In this document: positions 1 to 5,770 of the stretch, one piece after another | How positions within the stretch are numbered: the first letter of the stretch is position 1 | Layout of the letters: each line of letters starts with the position of its first letter | From: an uncultured Holophagaceae bacterium | GTDB lineage: Bacteria; Acidobacteriota; Holophagae; Holophagales; Holophagaceae | Length of the DNA stretch: 9,868 nt | Reading direction: 5' to 3' | Assembly (NCBI GenBank): GCA_903890595.1 | Contig: CAITBU010000250.1 | Span: 1-9,868, forward strand | Made by a program: the position numbers and the translations under genes | Notes under the pieces: generated by a model | What the model saw: only the letters and a program-made list of their open reading frames with translations | What the model was told of the DNA's origin: nothing | Database searches by the model: none

Positions 1-652
1 GCCCCAGGTCCAGGGGCTGCAGCCCCGCCCGCAGCAGGCTCTGGACCTCGGCCTCCACCCAGCCGCCCTCGGGACCGATGGCCAGAGTGATGGGAGCGGC
101 CAGCACCGCCGGAGCGTTCTGGCCACTGCCCGGGTGGGCCAGCAGGCCCGTGCCGCCCTCCAGCAGACCCGGCAGCTCATCCTCCACGAAGGGCCGGAAG
201 AGCCGCGCCAGGCGCAGGTCCGGCAGCACCGTGTCCTTGGCCTGCTCCAGCCCCAGGAGCAGCTGCTGGCGCAGGTTCTCGGGGCTCAGGCGAGGGCTGG
301 CCCAGTAGGCCTTCTCCACCTTCCAGGCGTTGAGCAGCACCAGGCGGGTGGCGCCCAGGCTGGCGGCAGCGGCCACCACGCGGTTCAGCACCTTGGGGCG
401 CGGCAGGGCCACCACCAGGGTCAGGGGCAGCTTGGGGGGTGGGGCCTGATCCAAGCTCACCTCCAGCTCCAGGACCTCAGCGTCCAGGTGCAGCACCCGC
501 CCCCGGCCCATGGCACCGCCCAGGAGGCCCACCGCCAGCTCCTTCCCCACCACCGCCCGGTGCACCTCGCGCACATGGGCCAGACGGCGCCCCGTGAGGC
601 GGGCCCGGTCCGGCGCCACCAGGTCCTCAGGGAGCAGCAGGACCAGGTTCAT
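1..652 (-). CDS. rsmE: 16S rRNA (uracil-1498-N3)-methyltransferase RsmE, C-terminus off the left edge
   Basis: RsmE is a SPOUT-class enzyme that uses S-adenosylmethionine to methylate N3 of U1498 in 16S rRNA of the 30S subunit. I translated 217 codons on the minus strand. The protein opens MNLVLLLPEDL. The N-terminal RNA-binding part contains RRLAHVREVHR, matching the usual HxxxVLR-type segment. The SPOUT domain follows, with the diagnostic GPEGG S-adenosylmethionine knot motif at residues 193-197, preceded by PITLAI and followed by WVEAEV. The family is usually about 240 residues, so only the last few dozen should be missing. The ATG shares bases with the stop codon of the upstream TfoX-domain gene (ATGA, 649-652), so the two are almost certainly cotranscribed and translationally coupled. 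The truncation comes from the window edge, not damage. Family assignment is secure. Confidence 0.93.
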   Translation of the reverse strand, partial: MNLVLLLPEDLVAPDRARLTGRRLAHVREVHRAVVGKELAVGLLGGAMGRGRVLHLDAEVLELEVSLDQAPPPKLPLTLVVALPRPKVLNRVVAAAASLGATRLVLLNAWKVEKAYWASPRLSPENLRQQLLLGLEQAKDTVLPDLRLARLFRPFVEDELPGLLEGGTGLLAHPGSGQNAPAVLAAPITLAIGPEGGWVEAEVQSLLRAGLQPLDLG

Positions 653-999
653 GAGCGGGCCTTCCGGGCCTTGGGCTTGGCCCGGCCAGCCACGGCGATG
701 GCCTTGGTCATCCACACTGCCAGCTGGTCGGGATCCTCCAGCACCTCGCTGGGCAGCTCGTAATACTGCATGGGCTTGGCCGGGTCCCCGAAGGGCAGGA
801 AGGGACCCATGCCGGCGGCCTCGAAGTCTGGGCGGTTGGTGGCGTCCACCTTGAAGTAGAGGACCTCGTTCGCCACCAGCGCGAAAGTACGGCCTTCCGC
901 AAAGATGGCCAGACCGCCAAACATGGGGCGCGAAGTGACGGGACGGAGCGCCCCCAGCTGCTCGAGCAGGTAGGCGCGGAAGCTCGCGGAGACAGCCAT
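649..999 (-). CDS. TfoX N-terminal-domain protein (116 aa)
   Basis: A single-domain protein resembling the N-terminal domain of TfoX/Sxy, the competence regulator of gamma-proteobacteria. Visible hallmarks are the early segment LGALRPVTSRPMFGGLAIF (R19 and the MFGG turn at residues 26-29), then FALVANEVLYFKVD, then MQYYELPSEVLED. This is the usual order of this small alpha/beta fold. A basic tail (GRAKPKARKARS) ends the protein. Stand-alone TfoX-N proteins of about 110 residues are common in bacteria with no known competence, and their function is not established, so the tfoX symbol is not justified. The ATG at 999 is preceded by an AGGA Shine-Dalgarno element about nine bases upstream. The stop overlaps the start of rsmE. 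The gene faces away from the CoA-transferase gene, so 1000-1143 should hold two outward promoters. Confidence 0.85.
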   Translation of the reverse strand: MAVSASFRAYLLEQLGALRPVTSRPMFGGLAIFAEGRTFALVANEVLYFKVDATNRPDFEAAGMGPFLPFGDPAKPMQYYELPSEVLEDPDQLAVWMTKAIAVAGRAKPKARKARS

Positions 1000-1143
1000 G
1001 GGGTCATCCTACCCGCCTCAGACCGCCCGTTGAGGGTCACCTGCGTCCAGTGGTCGGTGGTAGGCGGCGGTTTCCGGTCACAAAAGGCGGCGGAAAGGCT
1101 CTTGGGGCGTTACCTTGGCAGCATTGGAACCTGGAGGTAGTCA
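1000..1143. promoter_or_regulatory. Divergent intergenic region, no confident promoter
   Basis: This 144-base gap separates the minus-strand TfoX-domain/rsmE operon from the plus-strand CoA-transferase gene, so it should contain outward promoters for both. I could not find a convincing -35/-10 pair on either strand. A short inverted repeat CCTCA/TGAGG flanks GACCGCCCGT near 1017-1036. The only clear signal is the ribosome binding site of the CoA-transferase at 1133-1138. Confidence 0.4.
1133..1138 (+). promoter_or_regulatory. Strong Shine-Dalgarno of the CoA-transferase gene
   Basis: GGAGGT lies five bases before the ATG at 1144. It is one of the best ribosome binding sites in the window and fixes the start of the CoA-transferase. 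Confidence 0.8.
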
Positions 1144-2418
1144 ATGACCCGCCACGCCACCGCATCCGAAGCCCTGGCCTGTGTCCAGTCCGGCCACCGC
1201 GTCTTCGTCCACGGCGGGGCCGCCACCCCCACGGTCCTGGTGGATGCCCTGGTGGCCCAGGCTGAGCGCCTGCGGGACGTGGAGCTGATCCACATCCACG
1301 TGGTGGGCAAGGTGGACTACGCCCTGCCCGAATACGCCCGCAGCTTCCGGGTCGCGAACCTCTTCGTGGGCCACAACATGCGGCCCCACATCGGCAGCGC
1401 CCGGGTGGACTACCTGCCCTGCTTCCTCTCGGAGATCCCCAACCTCTTCCGCTCCGGCCGTCGGCCCCTGGACGTGGCCCTGCTCCATGTCTCGCCCCCG
1501 GACGAGCACGGCTTCTGCACCCTGGGCGTCAGTGTCGACGTGGCCCAGGCCGCCGCGGATTCGGCGAAGGTCATCGTGGCCCAGGTCAACCCCAACATGC
1601 CCCGGGTCCACGGGGATGGCTTCATCCACATGAGCCGCATCCACCACTGGATCGAAGTTGACTCGGCCATTCCCGAGCTGCCCCAGCCCCCCATCGGCCC
1701 GGAGGAAGCGGCCATCGGGCGCTTTGCCGCCGAGCTCATCGAGGATGGCGCCACCCTGCAGATGGGCATCGGCGGCGTACCGGATGCCGTGCTGGCGGCC
1801 CTCAAGGGCCACCGTCACCTGGGCATCCACACCGAGATGATGTCCGATGGTGTGCTGGACCTCATCTACTCGGGGGCGGTGGACAACACCCAGAAGAAGA
1901 TCCACCCGGGCAAGATCGTGGTGGGCTTCGTCACGGGCACCCGCAAGGTCTACGACTTCATCGACGACAACCCCCAGGTGGCCCTGCTGGACATCGCCTA
2001 CGTCAACAACCCCACCATCATCGCCCGCAACCCCAAGGTGACGGCCATCAACAGCGCCGTGGAGATCGACCTCACGGGCCAGGTCTGCGCCGACTCCGTG
2101 GGCCACCGCATCATCTCCGGCGTGGGGGGCCAGATGGACTTCATCCGCGGCGCCTCGCTGTCCCCGGGCGGCAAGCCCATCATTGCCCTCAGCAGCCGCA
2201 CCAAGAAGGGCGAGTCCCGCCTGGTGTCCGCCCTGCGGCCCGGCGCCGGCGTGGTGACCACCCGCCAGCATGTCCACTTCGTGATCACCGAGTTCGGCGT
2301 AGCGGACCTCTACGGCCGCACCCTCCACGAGCGGGCCCGCGCCCTCATCGCCATCGCCCATCCCGAGGACCGGGAGCACCTGGAGCGCGCCTGGCGCGAC
2401 GTGACCCGCAGCGAGTAG
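1144..2418 (+). CDS. Acetyl-CoA hydrolase/transferase family CoA-transferase (4-hydroxybutyrate CoA-transferase type)
   Basis: A 424-residue class I CoA-transferase of the family that includes clostridial 4-hydroxybutyrate CoA-transferase and acetyl-CoA hydrolases. These cytoplasmic enzymes move CoA between acyl-CoA and a carboxylate through a glutamyl-CoA thioester. Visible motifs are HVSPPDEHGFCTLGVSVD (residues 115-132), LQMGIGGVPDAVL (205-217), GIHTEMMSDG (227-236), TAINSAVEIDLTGQV (300-314) and the glycine-rich GVGGQMDFIRGA (326-337). By alignment with the SENG motif of related transferases, E231 in HTEMM is the likely catalytic glutamate. Length is normal (about 430). The start is fixed by GGAGGT five bases upstream. 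The physiological acyl donor (acetyl, propionyl, butyryl or 4-hydroxybutyryl) cannot be read from sequence. No butyrate or hydroxybutyrate pathway genes lie beside it, so a general short-chain acyl-CoA:acetate transferase role is equally likely. Confidence 0.92.
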   Translation: MTRHATASEALACVQSGHRVFVHGGAATPTVLVDALVAQAERLRDVELIHIHVVGKVDYALPEYARSFRVANLFVGHNMRPHIGSARVDYLPCFLSEIPNLFRSGRRPLDVALLHVSPPDEHGFCTLGVSVDVAQAAADSAKVIVAQVNPNMPRVHGDGFIHMSRIHHWIEVDSAIPELPQPPIGPEEAAIGRFAAELIEDGATLQMGIGGVPDAVLAALKGHRHLGIHTEMMSDGVLDLIYSGAVDNTQKKIHPGKIVVGFVTGTRKVYDFIDDNPQVALLDIAYVNNPTIIARNPKVTAINSAVEIDLTGQVCADSVGHRIISGVGGQMDFIRGASLSPGGKPIIALSSRTKKGESRLVSALRPGAGVVTTRQHVHFVITEFGVADLYGRTLHERARALIAIAHPEDREHLERAWRDVTRSE

Positions 2419-2427
2419 GCTGCCGGG
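2405..2427 (+). terminator. Weak terminator-like hairpin spanning the CoA-transferase stop codon
   Basis: CCC-GCAGC pairs with GCTGC-(C)-GGG around the loop GAGTAG, which contains the stop codon, with one bulged C. An AAAATTTT run follows nine bases later rather than immediately. It may slow or end transcription but is not a canonical intrinsic terminator. Confidence 0.25.
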
Positions 2428-2615
2428 GCGGGTCAAAATTTTAGGCGCTGTGGCCGTGTTTCAGACTCTGTTGCCTGTGCCGAGGCAGGATCAGACTTGT
2501 GGCATTAGCTGGGCGAATTGACGGAGGAGCAGGGCCCGCCGCATCCTCAGTTCGGAGAAGGTTGCTCTTTTTGCATTCGACTCACCCCAATCCTCCCCCC
2601 CCCTCGGACAGAGCC
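2428..2615. other. Intergenic stretch upstream of the TPR gene
   Basis: This stretch is of lower GC than its surroundings and probably carries the TPR gene promoter, though no convincing -35/-10 pair was found. It holds a tight hairpin TGCCT-GTGCCG-AGGCA near 2472-2487, two copies of TCAGACT exactly 30 bases apart (2461 and 2491), and a run of nine C at 2595-2603 close to the proposed start. The TPR reading frame stays open back to a GTG at 2499, but the predicted residues there look non-coding. Confidence 0.4.
2595..2603 (+). repeat. Nine-C homopolymer tract upstream of the TPR gene start
   Basis: An uninterrupted run of nine C begins right after TCCT, 12 bases before the proposed ATG at 2616. 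It lies in the 5' untranslated region if translation begins at 2616, and inside the coding sequence (as a proline run) if it begins at GTG 2499. Confidence 0.7.
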
Positions 2616-3476
2616 ATGTTTCCCTTCCTTCTACAGCAGACCCCCGGCCCTCCACCACCGGTCCAGTCCCAGGTCATGGAAACCACCGTGGCCACTTCGA
2701 TGCCAGCCCAGCTGGAAGCCCTGCTGAAGGGCAGGGAGTGGGTCCGTGCGGCGGCGTGGTTCGAGACCGCCTCGCCAACCGTTCGAGGTACTTACCATGA
2801 GCTCTGGCTTCAATGCCTCAACCGCAGCCAGCAATGGCAACGTCTGCTGGAGGTCTGCGAGTCCCTGCAGCCCCAGCTTGAGGCAAAGTCTGGGCCCCAC
2901 CTGGGCACCCATCGGCTCTACCGGGCGCAGTGCCTTGGTCAGCTGGGACGCCACGGGGAGGCCGCTCAGGCCCATGCTGAAAATGGCCGACTGGGCTATC
3001 CGGATGGATATCCCAATGCCTGCGCCGAGGCCCGCCTTGCCGGTGACTGGGCAGGTCTGCTGACGTATGCAGCCGACCTGCTAGCCAGGGCCCCTAGGCA
3101 CCCGGAGGCACAGGCCTGGAAGGGGGAGGCCCTCACCCGAATGGAGCGCTTTGCAGAGGCCGAACCCGTGCTGCGGGAGGCCCTGGCGTTCAACGCTCAG
3201 ACCGCCTACGCCTGGAACAACCTGGGCCGCTGCCTCAACGAGCGGAAGGCCTGGGCCGAGGCCTGCGAGGCACTGGACAAGGCTCTGGTCCTGGATCCGA
3301 ACCAGATCGAGGCCAACTTCAACAGGGGTCGCTGCCTCTTCGAGTTAAGGCGCTATAGGGACAGCCGGGATGCCTTCCGGGCGGCCCTCGCCCTCAGCCC
3401 CGGGGACCCGGTGCTCGCCGAAAACCTCCGCCAGGCCGAACGCTACGCGGCCATAGCCCCCCCGAAGCCCCGCTAA
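2616..3476 (+). CDS. Tetratricopeptide-repeat protein (286 aa)
   Basis: The C-terminal half contains at least three TPR units, at about residues 162-193 (ending in EPVLREALAFN), 194-229 (AWNNLGRCLNERKAWAEAC, then ALVLDPN) and 230-264 (FNRGRCLFELRRYRDS, then ALALSPGD). Weaker helical repeats probably fill residues 45-160. TPR arrays form superhelices that bind partner proteins; the partner here is unknown. There is no signal peptide or membrane helix if translation starts at 2616, so the protein is probably cytoplasmic. The start is the weak point: ATG 2616 has only a poor GGACAGA ribosome site, ATG 2676 has AGGT close upstream, and the frame is open to GTG 2499. The first 30 residues are rich in P and Q and look unstructured. 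The neighbours give no functional hint. Confidence 0.75.
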   Translation: MFPFLLQQTPGPPPPVQSQVMETTVATSMPAQLEALLKGREWVRAAAWFETASPTVRGTYHELWLQCLNRSQQWQRLLEVCESLQPQLEAKSGPHLGTHRLYRAQCLGQLGRHGEAAQAHAENGRLGYPDGYPNACAEARLAGDWAGLLTYAADLLARAPRHPEAQAWKGEALTRMERFAEAEPVLREALAFNAQTAYAWNNLGRCLNERKAWAEACEALDKALVLDPNQIEANFNRGRCLFELRRYRDSRDAFRAALALSPGDPVLAENLRQAERYAAIAPPKPR

Positions 3477-3598
3477 CCGACCAGGCCATCGAGATCGTTG
3501 TGGACACCATCCCGTTCCGTCTCAACCGCTGTAGGGCCACCGAGAAGGTCCCAGAATCAGGAAACCTCCGGCTGGGGGCTTGGGCCTAAACTGGACCC
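3477..3598. promoter_or_regulatory. Gap before the aldolase gene, with a possible leaderless-type -10 element
   Basis: This 122-base intergenic stretch ends in TAAACT (3587-3592), which fits a -10 TAnnnT element and lies exactly six bases before the ATG at 3599. Only a weak, badly spaced GGA (3593-3595) could serve as a Shine-Dalgarno. No matching -35 is seen at 16-18 bases. A transcript starting at the ATG itself is possible. Confidence 0.3.
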
Positions 3599-4246
3599 AT
3601 GTCTGACGCCCTCCTCGATGCCCTCCTGGATGCCGGCCGCCGCCTCCATGCGGCGGGGTTGCTGGCGGCCTCCGATGGCAACCTCTCCGTGCGGCTGCCC
3701 AACGGCCTCATCGCCATGACCCCCAGCGGTGTCCCCAAATCCCGTCTGCGCCGGGAGGACCTGGCCCACCTCACCCTGGAGGGCGAGGTCGTGGCCGGTC
3801 GCCCCAGCAGCGAGCGGGCCATGCACCTGGCCATCTACCGCGCCGTGCCCCAGGCCAGGGCCGTGGTCCACGCCCACCCGCCCACGGCCATCGCCTGGAC
3901 CCTGGCCCGGCCCGAGCTCCAGGAGCTGCCCTCGGCGGGCCTGCCCGAGGTCATCCTGGCCGCCGGTCGCATCCCCATCGTGCCCATGGCCCTGCCCGGC
4001 ACCGAGGCCATGGGCACGAACCTGCTGCCCTACCTGCCCGCGCACCGCCTGCTGGTGCTGGCCCGCCACGGCGGCCTCTGCTGGGGCGAGTCTATGGACG
4101 AAGCCGCCGGCGGCCTGGAGCGCCTGGAGCAGGTGGCCGAGATCCTCTGGAAAGCCGAGACCCTGGGCGGCGCCAAGCCCCTCCCCGACAGCGACCTCGC
4201 CGAGCTCCGCGCCCTCCGCACCAAGCTGGGACCGCGGGTGATCTGA
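3599..4246 (+). CDS. Class II aldolase/adducin-family enzyme (candidate 5-thioribulose-1-phosphate aldolase or MtnB-like dehydratase)
   Basis: A 215-residue zinc enzyme of the class II aldolase / adducin head family, the usual length for L-fuculose-phosphate aldolase relatives. Motifs seen: ASDGNLSVR (residues 24-32, phosphate binding), TPSGVPKS (41-48), RPSSERAMHLAIYRAVP (68-84) with E72 as the expected acid/base, HAHPP with zinc ligands H91 and H93, and ARHGG with the third ligand H157. All expected active-site residues are present. mtnA follows 166 bases downstream on the same strand. The likely substrate is therefore the MtnA product, 5-(methylthio)ribulose-1-phosphate or 5-deoxyribulose-1-phosphate. 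The enzyme could cleave it to DHAP plus an aldehyde (Ald2/DrdB type), or dehydrate it as MtnB in the universal methionine salvage pathway. No mtnC or mtnD is nearby, which slightly favours the aldolase. Family is sure; reaction is inferred. Confidence 0.9.
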   Translation: MSDALLDALLDAGRRLHAAGLLAASDGNLSVRLPNGLIAMTPSGVPKSRLRREDLAHLTLEGEVVAGRPSSERAMHLAIYRAVPQARAVVHAHPPTAIAWTLARPELQELPSAGLPEVILAAGRIPIVPMALPGTEAMGTNLLPYLPAHRLLVLARHGGLCWGESMDEAAGGLERLEQVAEILWKAETLGGAKPLPDSDLAELRALRTKLGPRVI

Positions 4247-4269
4247 GAGAAACAAGGGAAAGGCACTGA

Positions 4270-4357
4270 AACAGGGATAAAGACGGATGAAGGGGATAAA
4301 GACACACAAGGCCCGACCCGCTTTTCATTTATCCCCTTCATCCCCTTCATCCCTGTT
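4270..4357. repeat. GATGAAGGG-iterated inverted repeat upstream of mtnA
   Basis: The left arm (4270-4300) and right arm (4328-4357) are inverted copies. The inner 16 bp, GGATGAAGGGGATAAA against TTTATCCCCTTCATCC, are perfect, and so is the outer AACAGGGAT/ATCCCTGTT. A one-base offset and a few mismatches lie between them. The unit is a nine-base iteration (ATCCCCTTC). The plus-orientation unit at 4321-4357 matches 5428-5464 at 36 of 37 bases. It begins just after the aldolase stop. A further CTTCTTCGTGGTCTTTGTGG-like stretch at 4367-4385 may belong to the same element. Confidence 0.8.
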
Positions 4358-4412
4358 CCTTCGCCCTTCTTCGTGGTCTTTGTGGTAATCAAAGTCTTCT
4401 TGTGGAATCCCA

Positions 4413-5402
4413 ATGAATCCTTTTGAATCCCTGGGCCTGAGACACGATGGGCGCTCGCTTTGGGTGCTGGACCAGACGCGGCTGCCGGACGAGGAGTGCT
4501 GGCTGGATGGCAGTGAGCCGGCGGCCATGATCGCCCTCATCCAGCGTCTCGCCGTGCGGGGTGCGCCCCTCATCGGCGTGGCGGCGGCAGCCTGCTTGGG
4601 TACCTTTGCGGAGAGAGGCGCCTCGGCGGCCGAGTACAGCGCCGCCTGCGCCGCCCTGCGTGCGGCCCGGCCCACGGCCGTGAACCTCATGTGGGCCATG
4701 GACCGCATGAAGGCCGCCACGGAGCCCAGCGCCGAGGCCCAGGCCATCTTTGCGGAGGACGTGCGCCTCTGCGAGGGCATGGCCGAGCACGGCGCCGCCC
4801 TCATCCAGGATGGCGAGGGCCTGCTCACCCACTGCAACACCGGCGGCCTGGCCACGGCTGGCATCGGCACGGCCCTGGGCGTCATCCGCCGGGCCTACGA
4901 GCAGGGCAAACGCCTCCATGTCTATGCGGACGAGACCCGCCCCCTCCTGCAAGGAGGCCGCCTCACGGCCTGGGAGCTCAAGCGCCTGGGCATCCCCGCC
5001 ACCCTGATCACGGACAGCATGGCGGCCCTGCTGCTGCGGGACGGCAAGGTGCAGCGGGTGCTGGTGGGCTCGGACCGGGTGGCCGCCAACGGCGACTTCG
5101 CCAACAAGGTGGGCACCTATGGCTTGGCCGTGCAGGCCCACTTCCACGGCGTACCCTTCCACCCCGTGGCCCCCTTCTCCACCGTGGACCTGGCCTGCCC
5201 CAACGGCGCCGCCATCCCCATTGAGCTGCGGGAAGCCGCCGAGGTGCGCGGCTTCGGTTCCCTGCGCTGGGCCCCCGAAGGCACGCCTGCCTGGAACCCC
5301 AGCTTCGACGTCACCCCCGTGGACCTCGTCACCAGCCTCGTCCTGGACCGAGGCGTCTACACGGCCGCCCAGCTGAAGGCCGGGGCGCTGAGATCGGAAT
5401 AG
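4413..5402 (+). CDS. mtnA: S-methyl-5-thioribose-1-phosphate isomerase MtnA
   Basis: This 329-residue protein (typical family length about 340-350) converts 5-methylthioribose-1-phosphate to 5-methylthioribulose-1-phosphate in cytoplasmic salvage of methylthioadenosine. The same fold also handles 5-deoxyribose-1-phosphate. Diagnostic blocks are RLAVRGAPLIGVAAA (residues 45-59), LLTHCNTGGLATAGIGTALG (137-156) with catalytic C141, YADETRPLLQGGRLTAWEL (171-189), ITDSMAA (199-205) and GSDRVAANGDFANKVGTYGL (219-238) with catalytic D221. The Cys-Asp spacing of 80 residues equals that of the Bacillus enzyme. The eIF2B-related regulatory proteins lack this cysteine, so the isomerase call is firm. The start at 4413 is preceded by a modest GTGGAA and lies 55 bases after the upstream inverted repeat. 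It is convergent with the XRE gene downstream. The sugar-phosphate source (MtnP, or MtnN plus MtnK) is not in this window. Confidence 0.96.
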   Translation: MNPFESLGLRHDGRSLWVLDQTRLPDEECWLDGSEPAAMIALIQRLAVRGAPLIGVAAAACLGTFAERGASAAEYSAACAALRAARPTAVNLMWAMDRMKAATEPSAEAQAIFAEDVRLCEGMAEHGAALIQDGEGLLTHCNTGGLATAGIGTALGVIRRAYEQGKRLHVYADETRPLLQGGRLTAWELKRLGIPATLITDSMAALLLRDGKVQRVLVGSDRVAANGDFANKVGTYGLAVQAHFHGVPFHPVAPFSTVDLACPNGAAIPIELREAAEVRGFGSLRWAPEGTPAWNPSFDVTPVDLVTSLVLDRGVYTAAQLKAGALRSE

Positions 5403-5427
5403 AAACAATCACAGGGGGCCAACTTGC

Positions 5428-5506
5428 CTTTTCAGTTATCCCCTTCATCCCCTTCATCCCTGTTTATTGGTTTTTTTGAAACAAGGATGAAGGGGATGAA
5501 GGGGAT
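5428..5506. repeat. Near-perfect 28-bp inverted repeat between convergent mtnA and the XRE gene
   Basis: Arms 5438-5465 and 5479-5506 pair over 28 bp with one mismatch (5460/5484). The 13-base loop at 5466-5478 includes seven T. The left arm and ten bases upstream (5428-5464) repeat 4321-4357 upstream of mtnA at 36 of 37 positions. The right arm is the same ATCCCCTTC iteration in reverse. No T-run follows the stem on either strand, so it is not a textbook intrinsic terminator, but a stem this stable between convergent genes could stop or protect both transcripts. Confidence 0.85.
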
Positions 5507-5554
5507 GCCAAGCGGGTCTGCGTATGGGCCTGGATTGCGGCAATTTTCTCTGAC

Positions 5555-5767
5555 TTACGCCTCGACCAACGAGAAGAGGCTCTCCACCGGCGCCTCCAGG
5601 ACCTTGGCCAGCTTCAAGGCCAGCACAACGGAAGGCACCATCTTCCCGGTCTCGATGGCGTTGATGCTCTTGCGCGTCAGCCCTGCCAGGGCAGCCAGAT
5701 CGGCCTGAGTGAGATCGCGCATGGCGCGGTGGACTTTGAGTGTCGTGCGAAGCTCCGCGCCGGACAT
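5555..5767 (-). CDS. Small XRE-family helix-turn-helix regulator (70 aa)
   Basis: The whole protein is essentially one lambda-Cro/XRE helix-turn-helix domain. Helix 2, the turn and recognition helix 3 are LTQADLAALAGLTRKSINAI (residues 19-38), followed by ETGKMVPSVVLALKLAKVL and a short LFSLVEA tail. It has no sensor or dimerisation domain. This matches a common class of about 70-residue stand-alone regulators that are often cotranscribed with a small membrane protein, as here: the upstream gene stops three bases before this ATG. By analogy it probably represses its own operon. A GACAAAA/TTTTGTC inverted repeat at the operon promoter is a candidate site. The signal it responds to is unknown; control by the membrane partner is a guess. 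Confidence 0.9.
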   Translation of the reverse strand: MSGAELRTTLKVHRAMRDLTQADLAALAGLTRKSINAIETGKMVPSVVLALKLAKVLEAPVESLFSLVEA

Positions 5768-5770
5768 GCC

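Noticed and set aside
134..763. Plus-strand frame rich in Q, H and G across rsmE and the TfoX gene
   Set aside because: The minus strand carries two recognisable, coupled genes; the Q/H-rich product is typical of an antisense reading of Leu-rich proteins.
1141..2436. Long minus-strand open frame opposite the CoA-transferase
   Set aside because: It mirrors the codon phase of a well-supported plus-strand gene in high-GC DNA. The product is rich in H, G, D and V with no recognisable domain.
2461..2497. TCAGACT repeated exactly 30 bases apart
   Set aside because: Only seven bases match, there are two copies and no promoter can be placed relative to them. Too weak to call an operator.
4030..4413. 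Minus-strand frame with a (M/D)KG repetitive N-terminus across the repeat upstream of mtnA
   Set aside because: The repetitive peptide is only the nine-base iteration of the inverted repeat read in frame; the remainder is antisense to the aldolase gene.
4389..5408. 339-codon minus-strand frame opposite mtnA
   Set aside because: Antisense shadow of mtnA, which has intact catalytic residues. The frame extends only because of GC-rich third positions.
4270..5506. CRISPR array or insertion sequence around mtnA
   Set aside because: The repeats are inverted pairs without regular spacers, and there is no transposase or target-site duplication. The iterated nine-base unit explains them.
5530..5545. 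ATTG-CGG-CAAT-TTTTC terminator-like motif after the XRE gene
   Set aside because: A four-base-pair, AT-containing stem with four T is too weak, and it would read toward the XRE gene end rather than out of it.
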